A DNA stretch of 64,000 nt from Prorocentrum cordatum (Eukaryota; Sar; Dinophyceae; Prorocentrales; Prorocentraceae), in the NCBI GenBank assembly GCA_963575745.1, contig CAUYUJ010014349.1:1105230-1169229 (forward strand), given 5' to 3'. Position numbers and translations under genes: made by a program. The notes beneath the pieces are model-generated. The model searched no databases. It saw nothing but the letters and a program-made list of their open reading frames with translations, and was not told where the DNA came from. Numbering within the stretch: the stretch's first letter is position 1; every line of letters begins with the position of its first letter. This document shows, in pieces, positions 22,470 through 33,195 of this stretch.

Positions 22470-22810
22470 CAGATGGAGGGCGGGCCGCTTCCAACATGTG
22501 GCTCTCGCCTTAGCACCGCGCGCGTTCGTTTTAAACACTTGCAAGAGTTACACATATTCACGAAAGTGCAAGAGCTTCACGGATTGAGGGCAAACGGTTT
22601 TCAAAATGTGGTGATCGCCCTAGCGCCGCGCATTTTCGTTGTACAATGTTGCCATGTGTTTTCGGATTGAGAACGGCTCGCTTCCAAATTGTGGATCTCG
22701 CGCCGCGCACATTCGTTTAAACAGTTGCTCCAGAATTTCACGGGTTCAGTGCGGGTGGATTTCAAGATGCGCCGTGCACATTCGTTTCAATAAGTTGTCA
22801 GAGTTTCATG
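22470..22810 (-). repeat. Degenerate repeat family R1, several copies in reverse orientation
   Basis: Units near 22494, 22609, 22693 and 22768 share AATGTGG, CGCCGCGC and CATTCGTTT phrases, with unequal spacing of about 75-115 bp. Their complement matches the units at 3230-4060 (for example CACCACATTTTGAAAACCG against GACCACATTTTGAGAACGG near 3958). Confidence 0.6.
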
Positions 22811-22832
22811 TGCTCTCATGGTTAACGAAGCA

Positions 22833-23010
22833 GAAATGGTTTTTCTGGAACGATTCAGGGTTGTCAGGGCGCAACATTTACGTTGCTTCGCGATGTTGAA
22901 GTCCCAGGAATGGTGTTCTGGGACGATTCAGGAACATCACGGCGCAACAGTCTGGTTGATTCATGACGTTGAAGTCCTGAGTGGTATTTTGGCACGCTTC
23001 AGGATTCGCA
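22833..23010. repeat. 74-bp tandem repeat, about 2.4 copies
   Basis: AATGGTTTTTCTGGAACGATT at 22835 recurs at 22909 as AATGGTGTTCTGGGACGATT and partly near 22981. Each is followed by a GGCGCAACA phrase and then GATGTTGAAGTCC or GACGTTGAAGTCC. Spacing is 73-74 bp. Confidence 0.7.
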
Positions 23011-23083
23011 CACGGTTGTCCCCCAACGGGGCACTTCCCTCAGCGGAAATGAATTATTGCATGAGGCTTGTGAAGAGAGAGTT

Positions 23084-23195
23084 TGTCCTCCTCCTCCTCC
23101 TCCCCCTCCTCCTCCTCCTCATATCCCTCCTCCTCTCCCTCCTCCAATTTCTCCTCCTCCTCCTCCTCCTGGTCCTCCTCTCTCATTGTTCTCTC
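23084..23195. repeat. TCC-rich tract just upstream of exon 3
   Basis: Almost pure pyrimidine ending about 20 bases before the proposed acceptor of exon 3. It could act as the polypyrimidine tract for that splice site. Confidence 0.85.
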
Positions 23196-23216
23196 CCTCC
23201 CTCCCCCCCTCGGAAG

Positions 23217-23291
23217 GAACTGTTTCGACGACGGGGTGTTCTCCCGCCTCGGCGAGCGGCTCGTCCTCAACAGCACGCTCCGTTCGCTACG
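23217..23291 (+). CDS. LRR (RNI-like) gene, exon 3
   Basis: After CGGAAG the frame reads NCFDDGVFSRLGERLVL then NSTLRSL, a complete LRR second half (helix, then the start of the next strand). Joined to exon 2 it gives LDLSWNCFDDGVFSRLGERL, the expected LxLxxN pattern, with the phase matching exactly (TG|G). The 3' end is uncertain: a GC donor after 23291 is possible but leaves two bases that do not fit exon 4, so another exon probably lies between. It is not similar to the microsatellites on both sides. Confidence 0.6.
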
Positions 23292-23406
23292 GCACCGCCG
23301 CGGGCCGACAAAGTTGCCCCCCCCGCCCCTCCCCGCCCCCTGCGTGCAGGGAGCGCCGAGAGCTGGCAGGGAACACCCTGGACATCCGACGGCGCGAGGA
23401 GGGATG

Positions 23407-24180
23407 CAGGAGAAGGAGGAGGAGGAGGAGGAGGAGGAGGAGGAGGAGGAGGGAGAGGGGGAGAACGCCACAATCATAGAAACCAGGTTTGGTTGACATA
23501 CAAGAAGGAGGAGGAGGAGGAGGAGGAGGAGGAGGAGGAGGAGGAGGAGGAGGTGTTCAACATACGAGGAGGAGGAGGAGGAGGAGGAGGAGGAGGAGGA
23601 GAACAAGGAGGAGAAATAGTTGGAGGAGGAGGAGAAATTGGAGGAGGGAGGGAGGAGGGAGAGAGAGGAGGAGGAGGAGGAGGAGGAGGAGGAGGAGGAG
23701 GAGGCGGGACGGAGGCGGAGGAGGAGGAGGAGGAGGAGGAGGAGGAGGAGGAGGAGAGGAGGAGGAGGAGGGGAGGAGGAGGAGGGAGGAGGGAGGAGGG
23801 AGGGGGAGGCGGGCGGAGGCGGAGGCGGAGGCGGAGGGCCGAGGAGGAGGAGGAGGAGCAGGCGGAGGAGGGAGGAGGAGGAGGAGGAGGAGGAGGAGGA
23901 GGAGGAGGAGGGAGGAGGAGGAGGGAGGAGGGAGGAGGAGGAGGGAGGAGGGGGACGGAGGAGGGAGGGAGGGAGGAGGGAGGGAGGAGGAGGGAGGGAG
24001 GGAGGGAGGGAGGAGGAGGGAGGGAGGAGGAGGAGGAGGAGGAGGGACGAGGAGGAGGAGGAGAAGGAGGAGGAGGGCAGGAAAGTGAGGAGGAGTGAGG
24101 AGGAGAGGAGGAGGAGAGGAGGAGGAGAGGAGGAGTAGAAGGAGGAGGAGGAGGATGCGGAGGAGGAGGAGGAGGCCGAG
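23407..24180. repeat. Long GGA/TCC microsatellite block
   Basis: GGA tracts at about 23410-23460 and 23506-24180, with GGGA, CGGA and AACA variants. The large Gly/Glu/Arg frames on + and Ser/Pro/Leu frames on - are products of it. Confidence 0.95.
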
Positions 24181-24328
24181 TAGGACAAGGACGGCGAGGA
24201 GCGAGCTCGCCTTGCTTCTGGTCGCACCGTCGGGTGGCCAGGGACGTTCCGGACGTCCGACGGCGCGGGCAAAAGGCGAGGCCGCCAGTGTCTTTGCTGT
24301 CGTGGGGCTCTCTGGGGCCAGCTTATGC

Positions 24329-24485
24329 CTAAGTCGGACGTGTCCCTCTACATGAGGAATGTTCAAGAATGGAAAAAATAGTCTGGTGACGATTTTTCGT
24401 ACTTCTTTGACTATTGTTGCATATTGCTTGGCCATGTGTTTTTTTCCTAGTGTAATCCGCCAATTGGAGGACATGCCCGACCTAA
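24329..24485. mobile_element. Inverted-repeat element, family A, copy 2, with 8-bp target duplication
   Basis: Starts CTAAGTCGGACGTGTCCC and ends GGAGGACATGCCCGACCTAA, inverted copies of each other. It is flanked by GCTTATGC on both sides (24321-24328 and 24486-24493), a perfect 8-bp target-site duplication. The 157-bp interior is AT-rich with TATTTTTT-like runs and no frame of note. Confidence 0.85.
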
Positions 24486-24493
24486 GCTTATGC

Positions 24494-24858
24494 GGGCCTT
24501 GCAGGGCCGTCAGAAGGCTCCTCCAGGTGAGAGGCCAGCCCTGAGGAAGGGGCCGAAGGAGGGCTCGGAGGGGGGGGGACGTCGGGGGGAAGGTTGATGT
24601 AACGCTGGATTGGGCGACGAGCCGTGCTCAATTCCTGTCGGTGAGGGAGGAGAGGTGAGAGAGGGAGGAGTGCGGGAGGGAAGGAGCGGGAGGAGGAGGA
24701 GGCAGGAGGGAACAGGGAGGAGGGAGGAGGGAGAAGGAGGGATGGATGATTGACAAATTATGTTGTCGACCGAACATGTTTAGGGCCTCCTTGGGGGCCC
24801 TCGTCGCCACAGCCAGGCACCTCGATTTCCTGCCCACGGCATGCTCCGGGTGAGGTCG
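24494..24858. other. Unassigned, GGA-rich, no gene seen
   Basis: A GGA-rich purine stretch at about 24640-24745. CTTGCAG near 24505 and CCAGGTGAGA near 24530 form a good-looking acceptor and donor pair around 24 bases, but the enclosed sequence shows no LRR residues. Confidence 0.35.
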
Positions 24859-25210
24859 GTGTGTGTGTGTGTGCGTGATTGTGTGCGTGATTGTTTGTGT
24901 CTGTGTGTCTGTGTGTGTGTCTGTGTGTGTGTCTGTGTGTGAATGTGTCTGTGTGTGTCTCTGTGTGTCTCTGTGCGTATTTGTGCGTGTCTCTGTGTGT
25001 CTATGTGTGTCTCTGTGTTTGTGTCTCTGTCTCTGTCTCTGTGTGTGCGTGTCTGTGTGTATATGTGTGTGTGTGTCTGTGTGTTTGTCTGTGTGTGTGT
25101 CTGTGTGTGTGTCAGTGTGTGTGTGTCAGTGTGTGTGTGTGTGTGTCTGTCTGTCTGTGTGTGTGTCTGTGCGTGTGCACGCGTGCGTGCGTGTGCGTGC
25201 GTGCGTGCGC

Positions 25211-25245
<35 letters not shown>

Positions 25246-25776
25246 TGTGTGTGTGTGTGTGTATGTGTGTCTGTGCCTGTGTGTCTGTGTGTGCCTGTGT
25301 GTGTGCCTGTGTGTGTCTGTGTCTGTGTGTGTCTGTGTGTGTGTGTCTCTGTGTGTTGATGTGTGTGTGTGTTTGTATGTGTGTGTCTGTGTGTTTGTAT
25401 GTGTGTGTCTGTGTGTGTGTCTGTGTGTGTCTGTGTGTATGTGTGTGTGTCCTTGGCATCGCTCGGACGTGTGCATTCTTCCTTCGGCGAGGACCATCGA
25501 GGAGCATCCTTGATCATTTGGCGAAAAAACCACACGCGAAACCGAAAAAACACAGGGAATGGACGTCCGAGCGATGGCGAGTGTCTGTGTGTGCCTGTGT
25601 GTGTGTGTGTCTGTGTGTGTGTGTGTGTCTGTGTGTGTGTGTCTGTGTGTGTGTGTGTCTGTGTCTGTGTGTGTCTGTGTCTGTGTGTGTCCGTGTGTGT
25701 GTGTGTGTCAGTGTGTGTGTGTCTGTCTGTGTGTGTCTGTGCGTGTGCACGCGTGCGTGCGTGTGCGTGCGTGCGC

Positions 25777-25807
<31 letters not shown>

Positions 25808-26170
25808 TGTGTGTGTGTGTGTGCCTGTGCCTGTGTGTGTGTCTGTGTGTGTCTGTGTGTGTCTGTGTGTGTGTGTCAGTGTGTGTCTGTGTGTGTCTGT
25901 GTGTCTGTGTGTGTCTCTATGTGTCTCTGTGTGTATGTGTGTATGTGTTTGTGTGTGTCTGCGTGTGTGTGTGTGTCGGTGTCTGTGCCTGTGTGTGTGC
26001 CTGTGTGTGTCTGTGTGTGTGTGTCTGTGTGTGTGTCTGTGTGTGTGTCTGTGTGTATGTGTGTGTGTGTCTGTGTGAGTGTCTGTGTGTGTGTGTGTCT
26101 GTGTGTATCTGTGTGTGCGTGTGTGTGTCTGTGTCTGTGTGTGTGTCTGTGTCTGTGTCTGTGTCTGTGG
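24858..26170. repeat. GT-rich array, split by a family C element
   Basis: About 1.2 kb of GTGTCTGT, GTGT and TGCG units. A block with GTGCACGCGTGCGTGCGTGT and a following run of GTGC/GCGC near 25175-25245 recurs near 25745-25815, so the left and right halves share a duplicated segment. The family C element sits between them. The Cys/Val and His/Thr frames are artefacts. Confidence 0.9.
25454..25580. mobile_element. Inverted-repeat element, family C, copy 2
   Basis: Same ends (TGGCATCGCTCGGACGT and ACGTCCGAGCGATGGCGA) and same interior as 9889-10011. It differs by a few substitutions, an extra CAT and a poly-A-like run (CGAAAAAACC). It lies inside the GT array, with GTGTCC on the left and GTGTCT on the right, so a target duplication there cannot be told from the array itself. 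Confidence 0.75.
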
Positions 26171-26184
26171 GGGGGTGGGGGGCA

Positions 26185-26705
26185 CGGCGGTGGAGGGAGG
26201 AGAGAGGAGGAGGTGGAGGAGGAGGAGGTGGAGGAGGAGGAGGAGGAGGGAGGTGGATGGTTCGTTGAACTCGAGAGATTCAAGTGTGAGTCCGCCGGCA
26301 CGGTCTCTTTAGCAGTAACGCCCTGCGGAGAACGACACCAGGAGACTCAAACCTGACCTGACCCCTGCCAGCCTTGGGCGGTCGGAGAGGGAAAGATGGG
26401 GGGGGAGGATGAAGGGAGGAGGAGGGAGGAAGAGGGAGGAGGGAGGAGGAGGGGTTCGGAGAGAGAAGAGGAAAAGGAGGAGGAGGAGGAGAACGAGGAG
26501 GTAAGAGAAAGAGAAGAGGAAGAGGAATGGCGGAGGAGGAGGAGGAGGAGGAGGAGTGGGAGGAGGAGGAGGAGGAGGAGGAGAGAAAGGAGGAGGAGGA
26601 GGAGGAGGAGGGAAAGGAAGACGAGGAGGGGAGGAGGAGGAGGAGGAGGACGAGGAGGAGGACGAGGAAAAGGAGGCGAGGAGGAGAAAGGAAGAGGACG
26701 GAGTA
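26185..26705. repeat. GGA-rich microsatellite tracts
   Basis: GGA tracts at about 26190-26262 and 26395-26700, separated by a short non-repetitive stretch. Confidence 0.9.
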
Positions 26706-28015
26706 GTGAGAGCACCACTTCGGACGATGGGTTCGTCCTGGCCCGCAGGATGCTAGCTCCTGCCGGGCTGGCCTTTCACTGGCGTAAGGCGCCGCTTGAA
26801 CGATAGGAGTGGAAAAATCCTCCCCCCCTGGCGCGGTCAAGAAGGGACCCCGACTGGAAAAAAAAATGCAAGGGCGTGGCCATGAGGGCGTGGCACGCCC
26901 CTCTGCGCGCCCGTGCTGCAGGGAGGGTCCTGCTTTTAGCGCGCTTGGGCATGCGCACCTCGATGCCCTGGAGAAGCAGGCGCCGCGTTGGGGCATCCCC
27001 CTCGACGGTCCAATGCTTCGTTTGCGGAACAAGTTGCCAGGTGTGCTCGCAGCGCGCGAAAAGGGAGAGGCGGGCGCTGGTGCGCTAGCGGTGGGAAGCA
27101 AGTCGCGTCAAGGAGGGGTCCTGACAGTTCTTGGATGCTACGCAGCGTGCGTGCCAGGCTGGAGGCGGGCCGTTGCAGCGCCGTGATGCTTGTGGGTCGA
27201 GCAGTCTCACGTTCCTGGGCAGACTTTTGCCTGGCCACGGTGAGGCGTTACGTGCGGGCACGTATCCGATCGGTGGGTGGGCTGCGCTGGTGTCGTTCGG
27301 GCACCTGCACCCTGGTGGGTGGTACTAGGGCCCTTCGTTCCCGGTCCCTGGTGGGGCGGGACTGGGCCTGGTAGCAGGATGTGTTGCGCCAGGGGGCTGG
27401 GTATGTTCCCGCACTGGCCAGCCCAGTGTGTTGGCGCGGCGGTGCTGGCCCGCAGCGGTGCGCAATCCGCGACCCTTCGCCCACCATGCGCAAGTCCTCT
27501 CCCAGGCCGTCAGCGTCTGAGGTGGGGTCCTGGCGGGCCTTCGCCCCCTGAGGCGCCGTCGCCCTGTGCCTTCCGAGACGAGGAAATTCGGTTTCATCTT
27601 CCGCGTCGTGACCATCACTGTCGCGACTTCCTAGTGGGATGGGGGTGTGTATATCGGATCTGACGAGCGGCACTAACTGTGCCAGTGCGTTGCGGCAGCA
27701 GTGTTACCATCACCATTGTCGAGGGCCCCGCCGAGACCGAGTTGTATGTCTCGTATCCTTCGAAGTTGTCGGGAGGCTTACCCCACAGATCGTCAAGGTC
27801 GTCATAGTACTCCGGCCTTGGTGGGCCTTGCGAATGAGGTGGGTCACTGGGTGAATTTGGTGGCTCATCCCGCCCACCCCCCGTGGTGAGACGGTTGGGT
27901 TTTATTATGTGAGGCTTTAACCTGGAGTAGCCATCTTGTTTGTCTGGTAGCGGCATTGCGGGGTGACGACGGTCGCATATAGCTACCAGTGTACTGAAGA
28001 GGGCAGATGCGAATG
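26706..28015. other. Unassigned; possible far C-terminal part of LINE relic C on the minus strand
   Basis: Frames such as 27615-27956 on - (containing RPEYYDDLDDLWGKPPDNF) lie immediately beyond the RNase H of relic C and read more like protein than like a repeat. No domain is recognised. The stretch 26706-27600 shows mixed frames on both strands and no clear feature. Confidence 0.35.
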
Positions 28016-28019
28016 TATA

Positions 28020-28515
28020 TCAGCCCTTGGTCGCGTCGATGACTTCCTGAGGCAGGGAGTGCAGACGGGATCCAGCTGTTGCTAGCTCGTCCGCATGGCG
28101 GTTGATGGCCTCGGCGATAGGCGAGATGCGGCCTTCGTGAATCCCTTGTTTACCCAGGTGGTCGTTCATTATTTGGCATTGAACATGCCTGGTTCGGCAT
28201 GGACCACCTGGTGAATTCTTTACCAGGTCAGCTTGCGAGCCTCTGGTCTGTGGTAGATATCCTTCGAGGGGGGCTTGGAACCCGCCGACGACTGCTTTGT
28301 TGTCCACAAAAATGTATGCATGTCGCTCGGCCTTGGCGGTAAGATGAAGCAGCGCGAGGGTTTCGGCGCGTTGCGCTGATTGCGCCAGGCCATGCACTTT
28401 TCGCCGACTGATTAAACCGATGGTCTGGCCCGTAGTGCACTCCGAAATTCGCCCTGGCGATGAGTGGGTGGGCCTGCTGCAAGCAGGCCCCCTCCGTCGC
28501 CGAGGAGGCCCACCT
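28020..28515 (-). mobile_element. LINE relic C, RNase H domain
   Basis: The frame 28020-28397 on - reads GLAQSAQRAETLALLHLTA, then YIFVDNKAVVGGFQ, then INRHADELATAGSRLH: the Glu helix, the Asp block and the His/Asp end of an RNase HI fold, in order. The first strand lies in another frame just upstream (ARANFGVHYGPDHRFNQ, 28228-28752), so a frameshift separates them near 28385. This is the best-preserved domain of the element. Confidence 0.7.
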
Positions 28516-28900
28516 GGCCCCCAGTGCTGGGGTCAGCGCACTCTTCGAAGTGGTCCTCTTCTTGGCACTCTGGCGGCGGTCTAGGGATGGGGTCCGGAAG
28601 TTAGACTTGGGCCAGGTTGGCCTGAAGGTTGAGGAGCTGCGCGTCTTCTTCCAGTAGCCCGCAGTACCGCGCGCGTGGCGGGGGGCCCCTCCATTGCCCG
28701 TCGGAAGCCATTCGTTGCCTGGGCAGTTTGCTCGTGAGCCCGGCAAGGGCATCTCCAGACGGTGCGCGCCTGAGTCTGCTTTTCCTGGTTACACCATCGG
28801 CACAGCGGCGATGGATCGGCCGCGATCCCCGCGCGCACGTCCGTTTGTTGGGCGTGGCCACCGCCACAGAGGTAGTTGTGCAGGAGGCTGACTTGCCTCG
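28516..28900 (-). mobile_element. LINE relic C, zinc-knuckle-like segment
   Basis: The frame 28581-28838 on - contains DPSPLCRWCNQEKQTQARTVWRCPC, readable as C-x2-C, then a W-x-C-P motif. In LINE polyproteins this segment lies between the reverse transcriptase thumb and RNase H; the usual His before the Trp is missing. The upstream residues LCGGGHAQQTDVRAG fit the segment that normally precedes it. Confidence 0.6.
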
Positions 28901-30640
28901 CAGTGAATTTGGCTTTACTCTTGGTTTTTTGCAGCCACTTCGTGGCGAGGTAGTCGAGGCTCTGTTTCGCCGCCGCCTCCGGCCTGAGGTCATGTCTTGC
29001 GGTGGGAAATCGTCGGAGGTAGACATGCCCCTGCGATGCTCAGAGCATGCGCGTGAACATCCCACTGGACAAGTGCAACCAGAGGCGCTTGCCCCGGTCG
29101 TCACACGTCGCGCCGGAGGCTGGCCAGCTCCACTCCGGTTGGGCGATGGCTTGCTGGACTGCCTATCGGGCCACTTATGTAGATGGTTTGCGCGTTGAGA
29201 CCGGTGTCTCGCCGCACCTGCCTGCATAATCCGAGGAGCAACTCCCGCCGCGCGATGGCTTCCAGTTCCAAGGCGCGGCCTGGGACAATGTGGGCGCATA
29301 GGGCCAACTGGGATATCTACGAACACCCCTTCGGGGCGGATGGCGGCAAACGGCGCGCCGCAGTAGAGGTTGCGAATTTTCTCGCCGAGGGCTTGGACGT
29401 CAGCACCTGCGGCGCACGCACTTGACGCTGGGGACCTTGCGGGGCGAGCCCTTGCACGGGTACATTCAGGGAGGCGGCCGACGCGGGGGCGTCTGGCCAC
29501 CGCTCGGCGAACTCGGGCGCCGTTGAAGAGACGGCGCAGCGCCCATGGCATCTGTTTCAGATATGGCTCCGCGGATCCATAGAAGGTTGTCTGTTGGGTC
29601 CAGTGTCACTTGGACCACGTTCTGCAGGCGCTTGACTTTGTGCAGCCTAGTTGGTTAAAGGTTCCCCGGATGGGGCCTGGCATGGGCTTGGTAGCCTTTG
29701 CTGTCCTACGGAGCACAGGGATTTGGGATCTCTTTTGCTGGGTAGTCCGTGTTGACAGGCCCCTGGACGGCGAGGGCGCGGGGCTGATCCTGCAGGAGAT
29801 TCTGTCGCGGAAGGCGGCTTCCTTCTCTCAGCGTACGCAGTGAGGCGCACTTGGTGTATGATGCGCCGTCCTCGGCCCTGGTTGGCACCTGGGCGATGGA
29901 AACATCCCAGCATTGTGCACCAAGGTTGATGAGTGGGCATCGGCCGAGGCCGTGGACCCTGGTGAGTAACGGCTGGAGCCCGCGCTGTGCGCCGGCGAGC
30001 ATAGCCGCATTGCTTGGTTGATCTTAGCTTCCCCGCGCAGTCTCAGCAGCGCGCCCCTCAGCGTGTGCCGGTTGGAGCGAGGTTGCTGGTAGACGATGTC
30101 GGGATCGGTCTGGCGTTTGTGGACGAGCTCGTCGTATGCAGCGGCTGCTCGGTCGGCGCCACCGCTGCTCTGGAGTGCGGCGACGCAGGCGCCCTTGCGG
30201 GCCAGGTTGTTGTCCTGGCGGTCTTGTAAGGTTACCCTTTGGCGGACCTTGCCTGTTGGCTTGGGGTGCGCTGGAACTGAAAGCTCGCGGCGTTGGTTGA
30301 CCCTTTGGAACCATGGCGCCCGCTCGGATATTGAAAGGGGTGGCTGGCACGAAGCAGTCGCACGCTGGGTTGGCGTGTATCCAGTCTCGCGGTGCGATCA
30401 ATGGTAGTGCTGGGCGCTCCGTGTCCTGGCTGCGCCCTGGGTCAGGGGCCCGCGAGGCGAGACTGAAGAGGACGGAAGAGGAGGAACGGGGATGAGGAGG
30501 GAGGAGGAAGAGGAGGGGGCTGGGAAGAGGGAGGAGAGCCCCTTCTGGGCCTGCCCCCCATGTCCTGGGAGGCTGCAGAACTGTTCCTCCTCTGTGCGCG
30601 GGGTCGACCCGCCAGTGGCGTCGCTGTTCGAGCACCTGGC
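28901..30640 (-). mobile_element. LINE relic C, decayed upstream part
   Basis: Frames on - (28601-29551, 30024-30635) continue the element upstream, but no catalytic Asp-Asp block can be found with confidence. Many frame changes. The 5' boundary is not visible. The element is antisense to the LRR gene in whose intron it lies. Confidence 0.45.
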
Positions 30641-31330
30641 CAGGGACCGAACCCTGAGGCGCCCTGCAGGGTCGTCGTCGACGTCATGGTGGTGGTGGTG
30701 GTGGTCGTCGTCGTCGGGTCGGGGAAAGGTTGAGGTCCTGGCGTCTCGCGTCTTGTTCACACCGGGCGTGTTCACCCGGTTTCGGGCCCGGGGGCCCCCG
30801 CAGATCGAACGGGCTCGAACAATGCCACCAAAAATGTCGGTTCTAGGATTCAGGTCGTTCTTTTCCTACGATGTTGCCGACGTCGTCGATCCATGGTATG
30901 ATCCGACGATTCGGTTGTTTCAGTCTTTGCGGATGTTCTTTAGATCTTGGCCCAGGGGGCCGATTTCGGGCCCTGAGGCCACACTGAAAGTCTCCAGGGC
31001 GCAAAATGGTCCCCGCGGGGGTGGGTCGGGAGGCCTGGGGCCGCGGGCGGATAAGGCATCCAGCTGCCTGCGGCAAGTCCCGCCTCCGTACCAGCCCAGC
31101 ATTCTAGTTGGCGATTGTTCGGGGGCACGGGGGACCGTCACGTGTGACACCTCGTGTCTATTGGCTTGCGACAGCCGTGGTGAGGATGATGAGGACGACG
31201 AAGATAACGGCGAGGAGGAGGAAGAGCAGGAGGAGGAGGAAGAGGAGGAGGAGGAAAAGGAAGGGGAAAGTCGTCACATGCGACACATTGCGCCTTCATT
31301 GTTTCAGACTTGATTGTTTCAGGAGCTCTC
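30641..31330. other. Unassigned with short microsatellites
   Basis: A GTG/GTC tract at about 30670-30718 and a purine tract at about 31185-31262. Between them the sequence is mixed and no gene was recognised. Confidence 0.4.
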
Positions 31331-31334
31331 ATTG

Positions 31335-31555
31335 AGCTTGTTTGGGCCGTTGCGTTGTGGGCCCATCGGGGCCGAGTTGAAGCCCTCTTGGGCCGTCCCG
31401 GGGCCACGTTAGGCCGTCGTGGTGCTCTAGGACCGTCTTGGAGCCCCCTTGGCGGTGCAGGTCGCCCTGGGCCGTCGAAAAACCTGCTGCGGCCGTCTTG
31501 GGTCTCTCCAGAGGCCGTCTCGGAAGCCTCTTGGGTCTGGGGGATCTCTTGAGCC
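31335..31555. repeat. Degenerate GGCCGTCTTGGG repeat
   Basis: Short units of the type GGCCGTCTTGGAGCC, GGGCCGTC and GCCTCTTGGG recur unevenly. The complement of this motif (CCCAAGANGGCC) makes the array at 43990-44300, and a similar set is at 31735-31925. Confidence 0.6.
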
Positions 31556-31563
31556 GCCTTGGC

Positions 31564-31726
31564 TTAAGTCGGGCCTGTCCCTCTACAGGAGGAATATTCA
31601 AGACTAGTCAAAAAATCAGTCAGAGGACGATGTTCCTTCTATGTTTTATTATGTGTGGGTAGTTGTTGCTTTTTGTTTAAAACTGTTCTTCCGAGATCAG
31701 CCTGTAGGAGGACTTGCCCGACCTAA
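31564..31726. mobile_element. Inverted-repeat element, family A, copy 3, with target duplication
   Basis: Left end TTAAGTCGGGCCTGTCCC then TCTACAGGAGG. The right end complement is TTAGGTCGGGCAAGTCC then TCCTACAGG. The ends pair over about 28 bp. Flanks are GCCTTGGC (31556-31563) and GCCTTGGG (31727-31734), a 7 of 8 target duplication. The interior is AT-rich (TTTATTATGTG, TTTGTTTAAAAC). Confidence 0.85.
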
Positions 31727-31734
31727 GCCTTGGG

Positions 31735-32400
31735 GCCACCTTGGAGGCGTCTCAGGCTGTCTTGAGCTGACGGAGGCCCGAGAGGGCGAGAACGCGAGCA
31801 TCTGTCAAAGGCCACAGGACGATGCGTGCTTCAGGCCTCTTCGGACCTTGTTGGGGGTCCTCTTGTGACCCTCTTGGGCGTTCTTGGAGCCACCTTTGGC
31901 CGCCTTGTGGCCGTCGCCCAGCTGCAATAATGTTGGGCCGCCTTGGGAGGCAGATACAGGCTTCGGAAACAAATAGTGAACACTCATGCCACATTCATTT
32001 GTGAACGCCTCCCCCTCCCCCCAATGTTCAAAGTTGGCGGTGGGTCTGATGAGTTGCACCTCGACCGCAGTCTCCCCCGCGCGTGCCAACTTTGAGTTTG
32101 GGGGGCAGAGGGGGTGTTCACTAATTGTTTCCCTCTACCGTACTAGGCAATCGTGGCGGCTTTGGTTGGCTGCCTGGACCGTCGCCGAAGCTCGGGAGCG
32201 CGGGCCCACAGTCTTTTACTGCGGATCGCGGCCCCGGGAGTGCGGATTCATCGTGGTTTGCTACGCGCGAGAGATCCTGCCTCGCGAGAGGGGGGATGTA
32301 CGCACCGGTCCACGAGCAGAGGTGGGGGGTCCTTTTGGAGACTGCAGAAAGCCTGCCAGGCAGACCTCAACGTGACAGGGGGCACAGTGCCTGATTCACC
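31735..32400. other. Degenerate GGCC-CTTGGG repeat, then unassigned DNA
   Basis: 31735-31925 holds further CCTCTTGGG and GCCACCTTTGGCCG units. 31926-32400 shows nothing recognisable. Confidence 0.4.
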
Positions 32401-32404
32401 AGGA

Positions 32405-33113
32405 AGATGGATGGTGGGGAGGAGGAGGAGGAGGAGGAGGAGGAAGAGAAGGATGCAGGAACAGGAGGGGGAGGAGGAAGGCTTAGGAGGGTAACAGGAG
32501 GAGGAAGAGTAAGGTCAATGGCGGAGGAGGGGAGAAGAAAACGAAGATGGGTGTTCCGATGCTGGTTGGCTTCACCGTTCTAGGCCGGTCCAAAGCCTCT
32601 CTTCTGATACCAAGGAGGAGGAAACGGACGCCGACCTTTTCGAATACGTCTGAACGACACCAGACCCCTTGACAGGGGAGAATGGAGAAGACGGAGGAGA
32701 AGGGAGAAATCGCACGGAGGAGAAGCAAAGAAAACAATTTACCGAGAAGCATCCAAGAGAGCCGCACCACACCCTAAAGGTTTGCCTTACCGACCGTACA
32801 CTAAGCCGATGTCGAATCAGATATAGTGCACACTATATTGTTGAGGCGTCAGGTGGATTACTATGTTACTGAGGCTTTGAGATGGGCTATCGGGCGCCCT
32901 AAGAGGAACGCAATGGCGAAGAGGTATGATAGTGAGGAGGAGGAGGAGGAGGAGAAAGTGGTGGGGGAAAAGGAGGAGAAGGAAAAGGAGGGGGAAGAGG
33001 AGGACCGAGGAGGGCGGTTGGGCAGAGAGGCAAGGAAAACGATGAGAGCGAGGCGGACGACGTGGAGAAGGAGGAGGGGGGAGGGACGACGACGACGACG
33101 ATGACGGCGGAGC

Positions 33114-33192
<79 letters not shown>

Positions 33193-33195
33193 CGG
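32405..33195. repeat. GGA tracts and a GAC/ACG tract
   Basis: GGA-rich purine tracts at about 32405-32530 and 32935-33085, then a nearly pure GAC run at about 33088-33195. 32531-32930 between them is unassigned mixed DNA without a recognisable gene. Confidence 0.85.

Noticed and set aside
24500-24540. A 24-base exon between CTTGCAG and GTGAGA
   Set aside because: The splice words are good, but the reading shows no LRR residues and cannot be phased between exons 3 and 4 with confidence.
24780-26356. Cys/Val-rich + frames and His/Thr-rich - frames of up to 395 residues
   Set aside because: Direct translations of GT/AC repeat DNA with no conserved domain.
28501-29198. Plus-strand frames opposite LINE relic C
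   Set aside because: The minus strand carries RNase H and finger motifs in order; the plus frames are their complements.
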